In this document: one piece after another, positions 44,826 through 55,500 of the stretch
Layout: each line of letters starts with the position of its first letter
Position numbering within the stretch: the stretch's first letter is position 1
Assembly: GCA_034336665.1 (NCBI GenBank)
Contig: JAPFBE010000081.1
Coordinates: 107,622 to 171,621 of the forward strand
Direction: 5' to 3'
Source of the DNA: Luscinia megarhynchos
Taxonomy: Eukaryota; Chordata; Aves; Passeriformes; Turdidae
Length of the DNA: 64,000 nt
Notes under the pieces: generated by a model
The model's database searches: none
Seen by the model: only the letters and a program-made list of their open reading frames with translations
What the model was told of the DNA's origin: nothing
Program-made: the position numbers and the translations under genes

Positions 44826-45270
44826 TCCCGGCGAAACCCGGAGGTCTCCTCGATCGCGATAATCCTGATAATCCCGATAATTAATTCCGATGATCACGGT
44901 TCCGGCAGCTCCGAGGCGCTTTCCCTTCTTTCCATACAAACACCCGCACGTCCCGCCCCTTTCCGGCTATTTCGGCATTTGATTGGCTGAGCAGCACCGC
45001 CTCTCTGTTTTCTCGTCGCTGATTGGCTGGCTGAGATGTCAATAAACTCGGTTGCCAAGCAACGCCGCCATGTTAGTCGCAGTAATGGCGGCGCACACTG
45101 AGAACTCACACTGCGTTTTTCCGTACAGCTCTGCCTTCCCACAATCCCTTTCGCCACGTCCCTCCGCTTCCGCTTCAGCCATTCCACCCCTCTGTATTCT
45201 CCTCGCTGATTGGCTGTTGGAACTGTCAATCACACGGTTGCTAAGCGACCAAATTAAAGGGCTTTAAACT
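44826..45270 (-). promoter_or_regulatory. VPS28 promoter with duplicated CCAAT + X-box module
   Basis: This is non-repetitive sequence with many promoter-type motifs. CCAAT boxes read on the VPS28 strand at 44982-44986, 45022-45026 and 45209-45213 (TGATTGGCTG on +). An X-box, GTTGCCAAGCAAC, lies at 45051-45063 and a degenerate one, GTTGCTAAGCGAC, at 45237-45249. Two ATGGCGGC elements lie at about 45066-45093. A module of about 64 bp (CTCTGT..TCTC.TCGCTGATTGGCTG...TGTCAAT...CGGTTGC.AAGC.AC) occurs at about 45000-45063 and again at about 45187-45250. Motif identities are from consensus recall. Transcription start sites are not visible. Confidence 0.75.
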
Positions 45271-45870
45271 CGATTTAAGGAATTTGAACCTGAATTAAAA
45301 GGTTTAGACGTTGTTTAAGGGATTTAGACTTGCTTTAAAGGATTTTTGGGCTGGTTTGAAGGATTTTTGACCTGGTTTAAGGGATTTAAACCTGCTATAA
45401 GTGATTTAGGAGTGGTATAAATAATTTAGACCTAGTTTAACGGATTTAAAACTGGTTTAAGAGATATAAGCCAGGTATAAGTGATTCAGACCTGGTTTAA
45501 GGGATTTAGGTCTCGTTTAATGGATTTAAACCCGGTTTAAAGGACTTTTGACCTGGTTTAAGGGATTTAAGCCAGGTATAAGTGATTCAGACCTGGTATA
45601 AGCGATTTAGACCTGGTTTAAAGGGTTTAGACCTGATTTAAGGGATTTTGCCCTGGTTTAAGGGATTTAAACCCGGGTTAAGGGATGTTAAACTGGTTGA
45701 AGGGATTTTAAAACTGTTTTAAGGGATTTAAACCCGATTTAAGGGAATTCTTACCCAGTTTAAGGGATTTAGACCTAGTTTAAAGGATTTAAACCTGATT
45801 TAAAGGATGTTTTACCCAGTTTAAGGGATTTCGAACTGATTTAAGAGATTTTTTTTTTTTTTACCCCAAA
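45271..45870. repeat. GGTTTAAGGGATTTAGACCT minisatellite
   Basis: About 22-bp units (CCTGGTTTAAGGGATTTAAA) run for 600 bp between the VPS28 promoter and SLC39A4. It has more A/T than the arrays to its right. No gene is seen. Confidence 0.92.
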
Positions 45871-46110
45871 CCCCAAAATCCTTGGATTTCCCACTAAAAT
45901 TCCCCCTGAAGCCCGACCTGGCTCCCTCCCCTCGATGTCCCCTGTGTCCCCGTGTCACCAGAGGTGGCATCAGCGGGAGGTTGAGGGTTAATTACCCCTA
46001 ATTTGGCTAATTAGGCTCGATGGGTGGTGCTGGTGGCACTTCCCGGTGCAAAGTCCTGGTGCCACTGTCCCCAAGGGACCCGAACCCGGGGACAGCGGGG
46101 GTGGGGCGGG
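45871..46110. other. Short non-repetitive spacer
   Basis: Mixed sequence contains a T-run, CCCCAAACCCC words and an AATTACCCCTAATTTGGCTAATTAGG stretch with paired TAATTA-like motifs. No gene or RNA is recognised. Confidence 0.5.
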
Positions 46111-47220
46111 GCCAGCTGGAGTTTGGACACTGGGATGGACACGGGGACATGGGGACACTGAGATGGACATGGGGACACTGGGATGGACACGGGGACAAAG
46201 GGACATGGGGACACTTGCATGGACACGGGGACATGGGGACACAGGGAAGGACATGGGGACATTGGGATGGACATGGGGACACAGGGAAGGACATGGGGAC
46301 ATGGGGACATTGGGATGGACACGGGGACATTGGGATGGACATGGGGACACTGGGATGGACATGGGGACATTGAGATGGACATGGGGACACTGGGACACTG
46401 GGATGGACATGGGGACACTGGGATGGACACAGGGACATGGAGACATTGGGATGGACATGGGGACATTGAGATGGACATGGGGACACTGGGATGGACATGG
46501 GGACATGGAGACACTGGGATGGACATGGGGACACTGGGATGGACACGGGGACAAAGGGACATGGGGACACTGGGATGGACATGAGGACATGGGGACACTG
46601 AGATGGACATGGAGACATTGGGATGGACATGGGGACAGAGGGACATGGGGACACCAGGGTGGACATGGGGACACTGGGATGGCCACTGGGATGGACATGG
46701 GGACAGAGGGACAGAGGGACATGGGAACACTAGGATTGACACTGGGACATGGGGACAGAGGGACATTGGGATGGACATGGGGACAATGGGGTGGACATGG
46801 GGACACAGGGACATGGGGACAAAGGGACAATGGGATGGACATTGGGAGGCACATGGGGACACAGGGACATGGGGACATGGGGATGGACATGGGGACATTG
46901 GGATGGACATGGGGACAGAGGGACAGAGGGGCATGGGAACACTGGAACATGGGGACACTGGGACATGGGGACACTGGGACATGGGGACACTGGGACATGA
47001 GGACACCAGGGTGGACATGGGGACATTGGGATGGACATGGGGACACTGGGATGGACATGGGGACATGGGGACACTGGATGGACACAGGGACACTGGGATG
47101 GGCATGGGGACACGGGGATATGGGGACAAAGGGACATGGGGACATTGGGATGGGCATGGGGACACTGGGATGGACACTGGGATGGGCATGGGGACAGAGG
47201 GACACGGTGACACCGCTGGC
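46111..47220. repeat. GGGATGGACATGGGGACACT minisatellite
   Basis: About 21-24 bp units run for 1.1 kb. Both strands are open over hundreds of codons (Gly/Trp/Asp-rich on +, Ser/Pro/His/Val-rich on -, the latter to 768 codons), which is a property of the unit and not a gene. Confidence 0.95.
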
Positions 47221-48110
47221 AGGTGTCCTTGGCACCCTGACCCCGGGGGACACGCTGTGACACGCTGTGACACGTTGTGACACATCGTGACATGCTGTGA
47301 CACATCGTGACACGCTGTGACACGTCGTGACACACCACGTGGCACCGCGTGATGTCCCCACACCCCTGTGGCACCCCAGGACGTGCCACTCACCCCGCGG
47401 GGGTCGTGGCTCCCTCCTGGGGTGGCACGGGGGGGTGGGGACAGCCTGGTGACACTGCCACCCCCAGAGAGGCCGCGTGTCCCTGCCGAGGGAGTGGCCC
47501 AGGGGACAAACTCCAGCCTGGCAGCGGGTGACAAAGGGTGGCACAACCCAGGGTGGCAGGACACCGCGTGGCACAGCGTGGTGGGACACCCGGGGGGGTC
47601 CCTGGTGCCGGGGGGTGACACATGTGATGTGTGTGACACGTGTGACACGTGCCAGGAGTGCTGTGCCACGGGTGTCACAAGTGTCACACGGGCTGGGCTG
47701 TGCCCTCGTCCTGGGGAGGGTGTGGGGACAGTCCAGCACCCAGAGGTGACCCCGGTGAGGTGACACCAACACCCAGAGGTGACACCAACACCCAGAGGTG
47801 ACCCCAATGAGGTGACCTCTGTGCCCAGGAGTGACCCCCACACCTGAGCCAGGGCACCCCCAGCGCCCCAGGGTGACACAGGGTGACACTGGGTGACACT
47901 GGGTGACACAGGGTGACACAGGGTGACACTGCCACCCCACAGCCCCTTCCCACATCTCCATTGGCTGGTGCCACATCCAGGGCTGGGGGTGCCCCTGTCC
48001 CCCTGTCCCCCTGTCCCCTGTCCCTCTGTCCTTCTGTCCCCCTGTCCCTCTGTCCTTCTGTCCCTCTGTCCCCCTGTCCCCCACCCAGGGAGGTCCCAGC
48101 TGTCCTTTGA
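47221..48110. repeat. Patchwork of short GTGACAC-type repeats
   Basis: It contains GTGACACGCTGTGACACATC runs (47255-47345), a less repetitive GC-rich part (47345-47740), AGGTGACACCAACACCCAG repeats (47740-47830), GGGTGACACTG repeats (47870-47930) and a CCCCTGTCCCTCTGTCCTTCTG run (47995-48085). No exon with a convincing frame and splice sites was found. Confidence 0.75.
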
Positions 48111-49080
48111 GTGGGTGTCTCAATGGTCCCCTGGGGGGGGGAGGGGGGGTTGGTGACTTGGGGGTGTCCCAGGGGTGTCCCAGGGGTAGTGTCTCAGGGC
48201 TGTCCCAGGATGTCCCAGGCGGGGTTTGGATGTCCCTGGGGTGTCCTGAGAGTGTCCCAGGGGTGTCCCAGGGGTGCTGGGGGTGCCTGGGCAAGGGTTG
48301 GGTGACCTGGGGTGCCCCAGGAATGTCCCAGGGGTGTCCCAGGATGTCCCATGCTGTCCCAAGTGTCCCCAGCTGCGGACTGGGTGTTTTAGGGGTGTTT
48401 TAGGGGGGTTTGGGGTGTCCCAGATGTGTCCCGGGGATGTCCTGGCGGTGTCCCAGGTGTCTTGAGGATGTCCCAGGTGTCCCATGGGTGTCCCACATTG
48501 CCCCAGGAGTCCCCAGGTGAGGACTATGTATTTTCGGGGTGTTTTCGGGGTGTCCCAGGTGTCCCAAGTGTCCCCAGATGTGTATTGTGTATTTTCGGGG
48601 TGTTTTTGGGGTGTCCCGAGGGTGTTCCAGTGCTGTCCCAGGTGTCCCAAGTGTCCCCAGGTGAGGACTGTGTATTTTCGGGGTGTTTAAGAGGTGTTTT
48701 GGGGTGTTTTTGGGGTGTCCCGGGGGTGTTCCAGGGCTGTCCAGGTGTCCCAGGTTGTCCCAGGAGTCTCCAGGTGAGGACTATGTATTTTTGGGGTGTT
48801 TTGGGGGTGTTTTCGGGGTGGCCAGGAGGTGTCCCAGATGTCCCAGGTGTCCCCAGGTGATGACTGTGTATTTTCGGGATGTTTGGGGGTGTTTCGGGGT
48901 GTCCCGGGGGTGTTTCGGGGTGTCCCGGGGGTGTCCCAGATGTCCCAGGAGTCCCCAGGTGATGACTGTGTATTTTCGGGGTGTTTTCCGGGTGTTTTCA
49001 GGTTTGTCCAGGGGGTGTCCCAGATGTCCCAGGTGTCCCCAGGTGATGACTGTGCATTTTCGGGGTGTCCCGGGGGTGTT
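48111..49080. repeat. GTCCCAGGGGTGTCCCAGG array, then ATTTTCGGGGTG higher-order units
   Basis: The first half consists of TGTCCCAGG words. From about 48510, units of 70-130 bp start with CCCCAGGTGATGACTGTGTATTTTCGGGGTG and recur about seven times up to the SLC39A4 promoter. Each contains a CAGGTGAGGAC or CAGGTGATGAC junction resembling a splice donor, but no matching exon is found. Confidence 0.88.
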
Positions 49081-49301
49081 TCGCGGTGTCCCGGGGGCGC
49101 CGCGCTGCCCCGGCGGGGTGCGGGCCGGGCCGTGCGGGGGTGAATGAATCGTTAACCCGGGCCAATCTCATCCCGGGCCAATCAGGGCCGCGGCCCCGGG
49201 CGGGTTTTACAGCCCCGCTGGCCCACGGTGCCCAACGGGGCCACCAGCGCTGCCACCCCCAGTGCCACCAGCGCTGCCACCAGCGCCGCCGGCGCCCCGC
49301 C
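49081..49301 (+). promoter_or_regulatory. SLC39A4 promoter and 5' UTR
   Basis: This is a GC-rich, CpG-rich stretch without tandem units. Two direct CCAAT boxes in GGGCCAAT context lie at 49162-49166 and 49179-49183, about 120-140 bases before the start codon. They are followed by GCGGCCCCGGGCGGG and a weak TTTTACA. A GTTAAC lies at about 49152. From 49240 the 5' UTR is a GCCACCAGCGCTGCCACC repeat. Confidence 0.65.
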
Positions 49302-49514
49302 ATGCCCCGGCCGTGGCTGCTGCTGGCCCTGGCTGTGCCCGCCGCGCTGGCCGCGCCCTCGGGGCCACCGGCCCGCGGGGACCCCCCGGTGGCCCTGGCG
49401 GCGCTGGAGGCGCTGGTGGCGTCGGGCGAGGGACACCTGGGCGGCGGGACGCTGCGGGAGCTCGTGGCGCAGGCGGCCGGCCGTGCGCAGTGCCCGCGAG
49501 AGCCGTGCGGAGAG
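49302..49514 (+). CDS. SLC39A4: SLC39A4 exon 1, signal peptide
   Basis: The start ATG follows CGCCCCGCC. The 71 codons encode a cleavable-looking signal peptide, then an ectodomain with [20 protein letters not shown] and CGE, matching the ZIP4 L...A.R..C..GPCG start. The donor is GAGAG|GTGAGA in phase 0. Confidence 0.9.
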
Positions 49515-52500
49515 GTGAGACCGCGCCCGCCCGCGGGGACAGCCCGGCGACACGGCGACAGCGCGGGGACAAAGGGCGGCTGGCACCGCGGGGGGGATGG
49601 GGGTGCGGAGGGGGATGGGGGTGGGGGTGGGAGCTGGGGCAGGTGGTGCCGTGTGCAGCTGTGCGGTGGTACCTGTGCCACCTGTGCCACCTGTGCCACC
49701 TGTGCCACCTGTGCCACCTGTGTCACCTGTGCCTTGTCACCCGTGCTGTGTGTGCCATGTCTGCCATGTGCCAGGTGGTGCCGTGTGCAGCTGTGCCGTG
49801 GTACCTCTGCCACTTGTGTCACCTGTGCCACCTGTGTCACCTGTGCTGTGTCACCCGTGCTGTGTGTGCCATGTCTTACCATGTGCCAGGTGGTGCCGTG
49901 CAGCTGTGCCGTGGTACCTCTGCCACTTTGTGTCACCTGTGCCACCTGTGCTGTCACCTGTGCTGTGCTGTGCTACCTGTGCTGTGGTACCTGTGCTCTG
50001 TGTGTCACATGTGCCACCTGTGCCACCTGTGTGCCACCTGTGCTGTGTGTGTGCTACCTGAGCTGTGGTACCTGTGCCATTTGTGCCACCTGTGCCATTT
50101 GTGCCACCTGTGCTGTGTCACCTGTGCTGTGTGTGCTACCTGTGCTGTGCTACCTGTGCTGTGGTACCTGTGCTGTGGTCACCTGTGCTGTGTCACCTGT
50201 GCTGTGTCACCCTGTGCTGTGTCACCTGTGCTGTGTCACCTGTGCTGTGCTACCTGTGCTGTGGTACCTGTGCTCTGTGTGTCACATGTGCCACCTGTGC
50301 CATTTGTGCCACCTGTGCTGTGTGTGTTCCATGTGCTGTGTCACCTGTGCCACTTGTGTCACCTGAGCTGTGTCACCCGTGCTGTGTGTGCCATGTCTGC
50401 CATGTGCCAGGTGGTGCCGTGTGCAGCTGTGCTGCGGTACCTCTGCCAGTTGTGTCACCTGTGCCACCTGTGCTGTCACCTGTGCTGTGTGTGCTACCTG
50501 TGCTGTGGTACCTGTGCTCTGTGTGTCACATGTGCCACCTGTGCCACCTGTGCCACCTGTGCTGTGTGTGCTACCTGTGCTGTGGTACCTGTGCCATTTG
50601 TGCCACCTGTGCCACCTGTGCTGTGTGTGCCAGGCCATTTGTGCCATTTGTGTCACCTGTGCTGTGTCACCTGTGCTGTGCTACCTGTGCTGTGGTACCT
50701 GTGCTCTGTGTGTCACATGTGCCACCTGTGCCCTTTGTGCCACCTGTGCTGTGTGTGTTCCATGTGCTGTGTCACCTGTGCCACTTGTGTCACCTGTGCT
50801 GTGTCACCTGTGCCGTGTGTGCCAGGCCATTTGTGCCATTTGTGTCACCTGTGCTGTGTCACCTGTGCTGTGTGTGCCAGGCCATTTGTGCCATTTGTGT
50901 CACCTGTGCTGTGTCACCTGTGCCATTTGTGCCACCTGTGCCGTGTCACTTGTGCTGTGTCACCTGTGCCATGTCACCTGTGCTGTGTGTGCTGCCTGTG
51001 CCATGTGTGCCAGGTCATTTGTGTCACCTGTGCCATCACCTGTGCCGTGTGTGCCACCTGTGCCAGAACATTTGTGTCACATGTGCTGTATCACCTGTGC
51101 CGCCTGTGCCGCCTGTGCTGTGTCACCTGTGCTGTGTGTGCCACCTGTGCCGTGTGTGCCAGGCCATTTGTGCCGCCTGTGCCACCTGTGCCATGTGTGC
51201 CACCTGTGCTGTGTCACCTGTGCCGTGTGTGCCAGGCCATTTGTGTCACCTGTGCCGTGTCACCTTTGTCACTCGCCCCACCTGTGCTGTGCGGCACAGG
51301 AAGGTGGTGCCGTGTGCACCGGCTGTGCCACCTGGGCCAGGCTGTGTGTGACAGGCGGTGGTGGCTTGTTGGGGACATGTCACAATGTGCCACCTGTCCC
51401 GCGAGTGCCACCTGTCCCATGTGTGCCACCTGTCCGATGTCACCTGTGCTGTGCGTGCCAAGTGTCCCATGCCACCTGTGCCAGGCTGTGCTCCTGTCCC
51501 CCGCTGTCCCTGGTGTCACCCCATCCCCCTGTCCCTGTCACCCCCTGAGCTGTCCCTGTCCCCGCAGTGTCCCTCGGTGTCACCCCGTCCCTGTCACCCC
51601 CTGAGCTGTCCCTGTCCCCGCAGTGTCCCTTGGTGTCACCCCGTCCCTGTCAGCCCCTGAGCTGTCCCTGTCCCCGCAGTGTCCCTCGGTGCCAGCGCTG
51701 CTGGCTCTGCCCGGGAAGGTCCCGGGTGGCAGCGCCGGGCTCGGGGCCACCGAGCTGTCCTGGCTGGGGGCGGCCGTGGTGGCCACGCTCAGGGACCCCC
51801 CGGGCACCTGCGGGGACACCGATGGGGACACCCACGGGGACACCGAGGCCACCACGGGGTCCTGGGCCAGCCGTGTCCGGGCCCTGCACGGCGAGTTCAC
51901 AGCCGATGTCACCGATAATGTCACCGACAATGTCACCGGCACTGTCACCGGCACTGTCACCGGCACTGTCGCCAGCACTGTCGCTGGCCATGGTGGCCCC
52001 GGGCTAGCGGAGGTGGCCGAGCTGCTGGCGGCCATCGAGCCCAACTACCGCGGTGACAGCGGCCACCAGGTGAGGGGACACGGGGACAGGGGGACACGGG
52101 GACAGGGGGACATACGGGGACAGGGGGACATTGGGGGCGTGGGGACATTGGGGGCGTGGGGGATTGGGGACAATGGGACATTGGGATTCGGGACATTGGG
52201 GACGTGGAAAGCGGGACAAAGGGACATGGGGATTGGGGTCATGAGGGTTGGGGACATGGGGGATGTGGGGACATGGAACACGAGGGTGACGTGGGACATG
52301 GGGGACACGGGTGACACAGGCTGTGGCCACTGGTGCAGGAAGTGACAGCTGGCCGTGGGACACAGACAGGTGACAAATGTCACACGTGTGTCCTGGGGAG
52401 GTGACACACCTGTCACAGCCCCTCGTGTCACGGTGGGCGGGGGGGTGACACGGTGGCATTGTGGTGACCTGAGGGTGACACGGTGACGTTTGTGTGTCAC

Positions 52501-55500
52501 AGACCTGCGTGGACGCTCGGGGGGTGCTGGCGGCCACCGCCGGGGTGTCCCCAAGGGTGGGGACAGGGCGGGTGCTGGTGGCACTCGGGGTCCTGGTGCT
52601 GCGCGGCCGCCACCTCTGCCCTGGGGACAGCGGGGACACGCCCAGCCCCCGGTGCGGGGACAGCGACAGCCAGCGAGGGGACAGCGGTGACACCGACACC
52701 CCCTATGGGGACACGGACAGCTGGCACGGTGACATCAGCCCCAGGGACACTGAGAGCCGCCACAGCCCCACGGCGCCCAGCTCTGGGGACAGCGGCGACA
52801 ATGTCACTGTGCCCACGGCCACCAACAGCACCGCGCCTGCGCGAGCAGCTGAGCGCCACCCAGAGTGAGTGGGGACAGCGAGGGGACAGCGAGGGGACAG
52901 CGAGGGGACAGCGAGGGACAGGGACAGGGACAGGGACAGACAGGGACAGGCATGGGGATACGAATGGGGACGAATCTGAGGACAAGGGACAGGGACAGGA
53001 TGAGGACAGAGATGGGGACAATGACAGAGCTGGAGCAGTGTCCTGCTGTCCCCCTGACCCCCTGTCCTTGTCTCCGTCCCTGTCCTCGTGTCCCCCGTCT
53101 CCCTGTCCCTGTCCCCGTGTCCCTGACCCCGTATCCCTGTCCTCGTCCCCGTCCCTGTCCCTGTCCCCTGTTCCCGTCCCTATCCCTGTCCCTGTCCTTC
53201 TCCCTGTCCCTGTCCCCTGTTCCCGTCCCTGTCCTTCTCCCTGTCCCTGTCCTTCTCCCTGTCCCTGTCCCCTGTCCCTGTCCCTGTCCTTCTCTCTGTC
53301 CCCTGTCCCTGTCCCCTGTCCCTTTCCCTGTCCTCGTGTCCTCCTGTCCCTGTCCCTGTCCCCGTGTCGCTGTCGCTGTCCCTGTCACGATGTCCCCTGT
53401 CGCAGGGTACCTGCTGGGGACACTGACGGCGCTGGCGCTGGCGCTGGTCCCGCTGGTGGCGCTGGCGCTGGTGCTGTGTCCCCGCTGCCCCCTGTGCTCC
53501 CGGTGTCCCCAGGGATGTCGCCAGTGTCGCCAGTGTCGCCGCTGTCGCTGGTGTCCCCGGCGCTGGTGGCGCCCCCTGCTGGACGGGCTGGCGGCCGGGG
53601 CGCTCAGCGGGGACGCGCTGCTGCACGTGCTGCCGCAGGTGGGGACAGCGGGGACACGGGGGGACACCGGGACACGGCGGGACACGGGGACATGGGGGGA
53701 CACGGGGGGACAGCGGGGACACGGGGGGACAGCGGGGACACGGGGGGACACGGGGGGACACGGGGGACACGGGGACATGGGGGCACGGGGTTAGGGGGGA
53801 CATTGGGGGGAAGTGATGGACCGAGGATGGGGGGTGGCAGGGATATCAGGGGGACATTGGGGGACAGGAGGGACGGGAGGACATTGTGGGGACATCGGGG
53901 GACATTGTGGGGACATCGTGGGGACATTGTGGGGACATCGGGGGGACATTGGGGGCACGGGAGTGGCACAGGGTAGGGGACATGGGGACCCCGGGCGCTG
54001 TGACACGGAGGGGACACACGGCAGGGAGGAGGGGGGATGTGACAGCGGTGTCACTGCCCGTGTCCCCGCCCGTGTCTCCCCGCAGGCGCTGGGGATCCAC
54101 AGCCACGCGGGGCGGCGGCACGCGGGAGCTTCCCACGGGCCCCCCTGGGAGCTGCTGGGGGTCCTGGGGGGGGCTCTACGGGGGGCTTCTGTGCTGGAGC
54201 GGCTGCTGGGGGCGCTGGGACACCCCCCGAGCAGGTGGGGGACAGGGGGGGACACGGGGGGACACGGGGGGGACAGGGAGGGGGCAGGGGGAGCATTGAA
54301 GAGACACGGGGGGGACATTGGGGGGACATTGGGGGACACAGGGAGAGATGGGGGGACACGGGGGGACACGGGGGGACATGGGGGCGGATATGGGGGGACT
54401 ATGGGGGCGACATTGGGGGGACATTGAGGGGGAACATTGGGGGACATTGAGGGGACATTGGGGGGACATTGGGGGACATTGAGGGGACATTGGGGGAGGA
54501 GTTGGGGATCGGGGAGGAATTTGGGGGGTGGGAACCTCCTGAGGCGTCTTCCCAAATCCCACCGGGGACGGGGTGAAAATTTGGGGAGAGGGTTATGGGG
54601 GAATTGAGGGGGGATTTGGGGGTTTAATGAGTCTGGGGGTGTCACCGGGTGATGGGGGAGGGATTTTGGGGTTCAGCCGCCCCTCCCCCCGCAGGTAAAG
54701 GATGGGAGACCCCGCCCCCGACCCCGCCCAGAGCACCGAGGAACTGACCAATCACGGTACGGCTCCAAATCATCCCAAACTCCTCAAATCCCCCAAACCC
54801 CCTCAATCCCCCCCAAAACTCCCTAACTCTCCCCTCCCCGCACTCTCCACCCCCCTCCGGGGTAAAAGGGGGGGCGCGACCCAGGTGGGACTCGAACCCA
54901 CAATCCCCAGCTCCGGAGGCTGATGCCTTGTCCATTAGGCCACTGAGCCGTGCGCGCGGCAGCGGCGCCGGGCGCCACCTGGGGGCGCTCCCGGAACCCC
55001 CCGGGAGCGGGGGGGGACACGGGGGGGACACCTGGGGACACCTGGGTCACACCTGGGGACACCTGGGTCACACCTGGGGGCACCTGGGTCACGCGGGGAC
55101 ACGCACGGGTCACCCATGGGCACCTATGGACACCTGAGGTCACCTGGGGACACCCACGGGTCACACCTGGGGACACCTGAGTCACACGGGGACACCTACA
55201 GGTCACCGACAGGTACCTGGGAACCCCCAAAAAGGACTTGGGGTCACCTGGGGACACCCACGGGTCACCCACAGGTGCCTGGTGAGCCCCCAAAAAGGAC
55301 TCGGGGTCACCTGGGGACACCCGCGGGTCACACCGGGGGACACCTGGGTCACCTGGGGATACCCACAGTCACCCACAGGTACCTGGAGACCCCCAAAAAG
55401 GACTTGGGGTCACCTGAGGTCACCCCGGGTCACCTGGGGACACCCGCAGATCACATCTATGGACACCCGGAGTCACCTGGGGACACCCACGGGTCACCCA

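Noticed and set aside
45988..48294. Reading frame of 768 codons on the - strand (and 632- and 404-codon frames nearby)
   Set aside because: Built entirely from the GGGATGGACATGGGGACACT minisatellite and similar repeats, without domain, splice sites or codon structure.
49262..51604. 780-codon Cys-rich frame on +
   Set aside because: It is in a different frame from the SLC39A4 exon and consists of GTGCCACCTGTG repeat translation from intron 1.
54694..54770. Possible SLC39A4 loop exon after CCCCCCGCAG
   Set aside because: It gives an in-frame TAA at once in the phase left by exon 54086-54234 and has no similarity to ZIP4.
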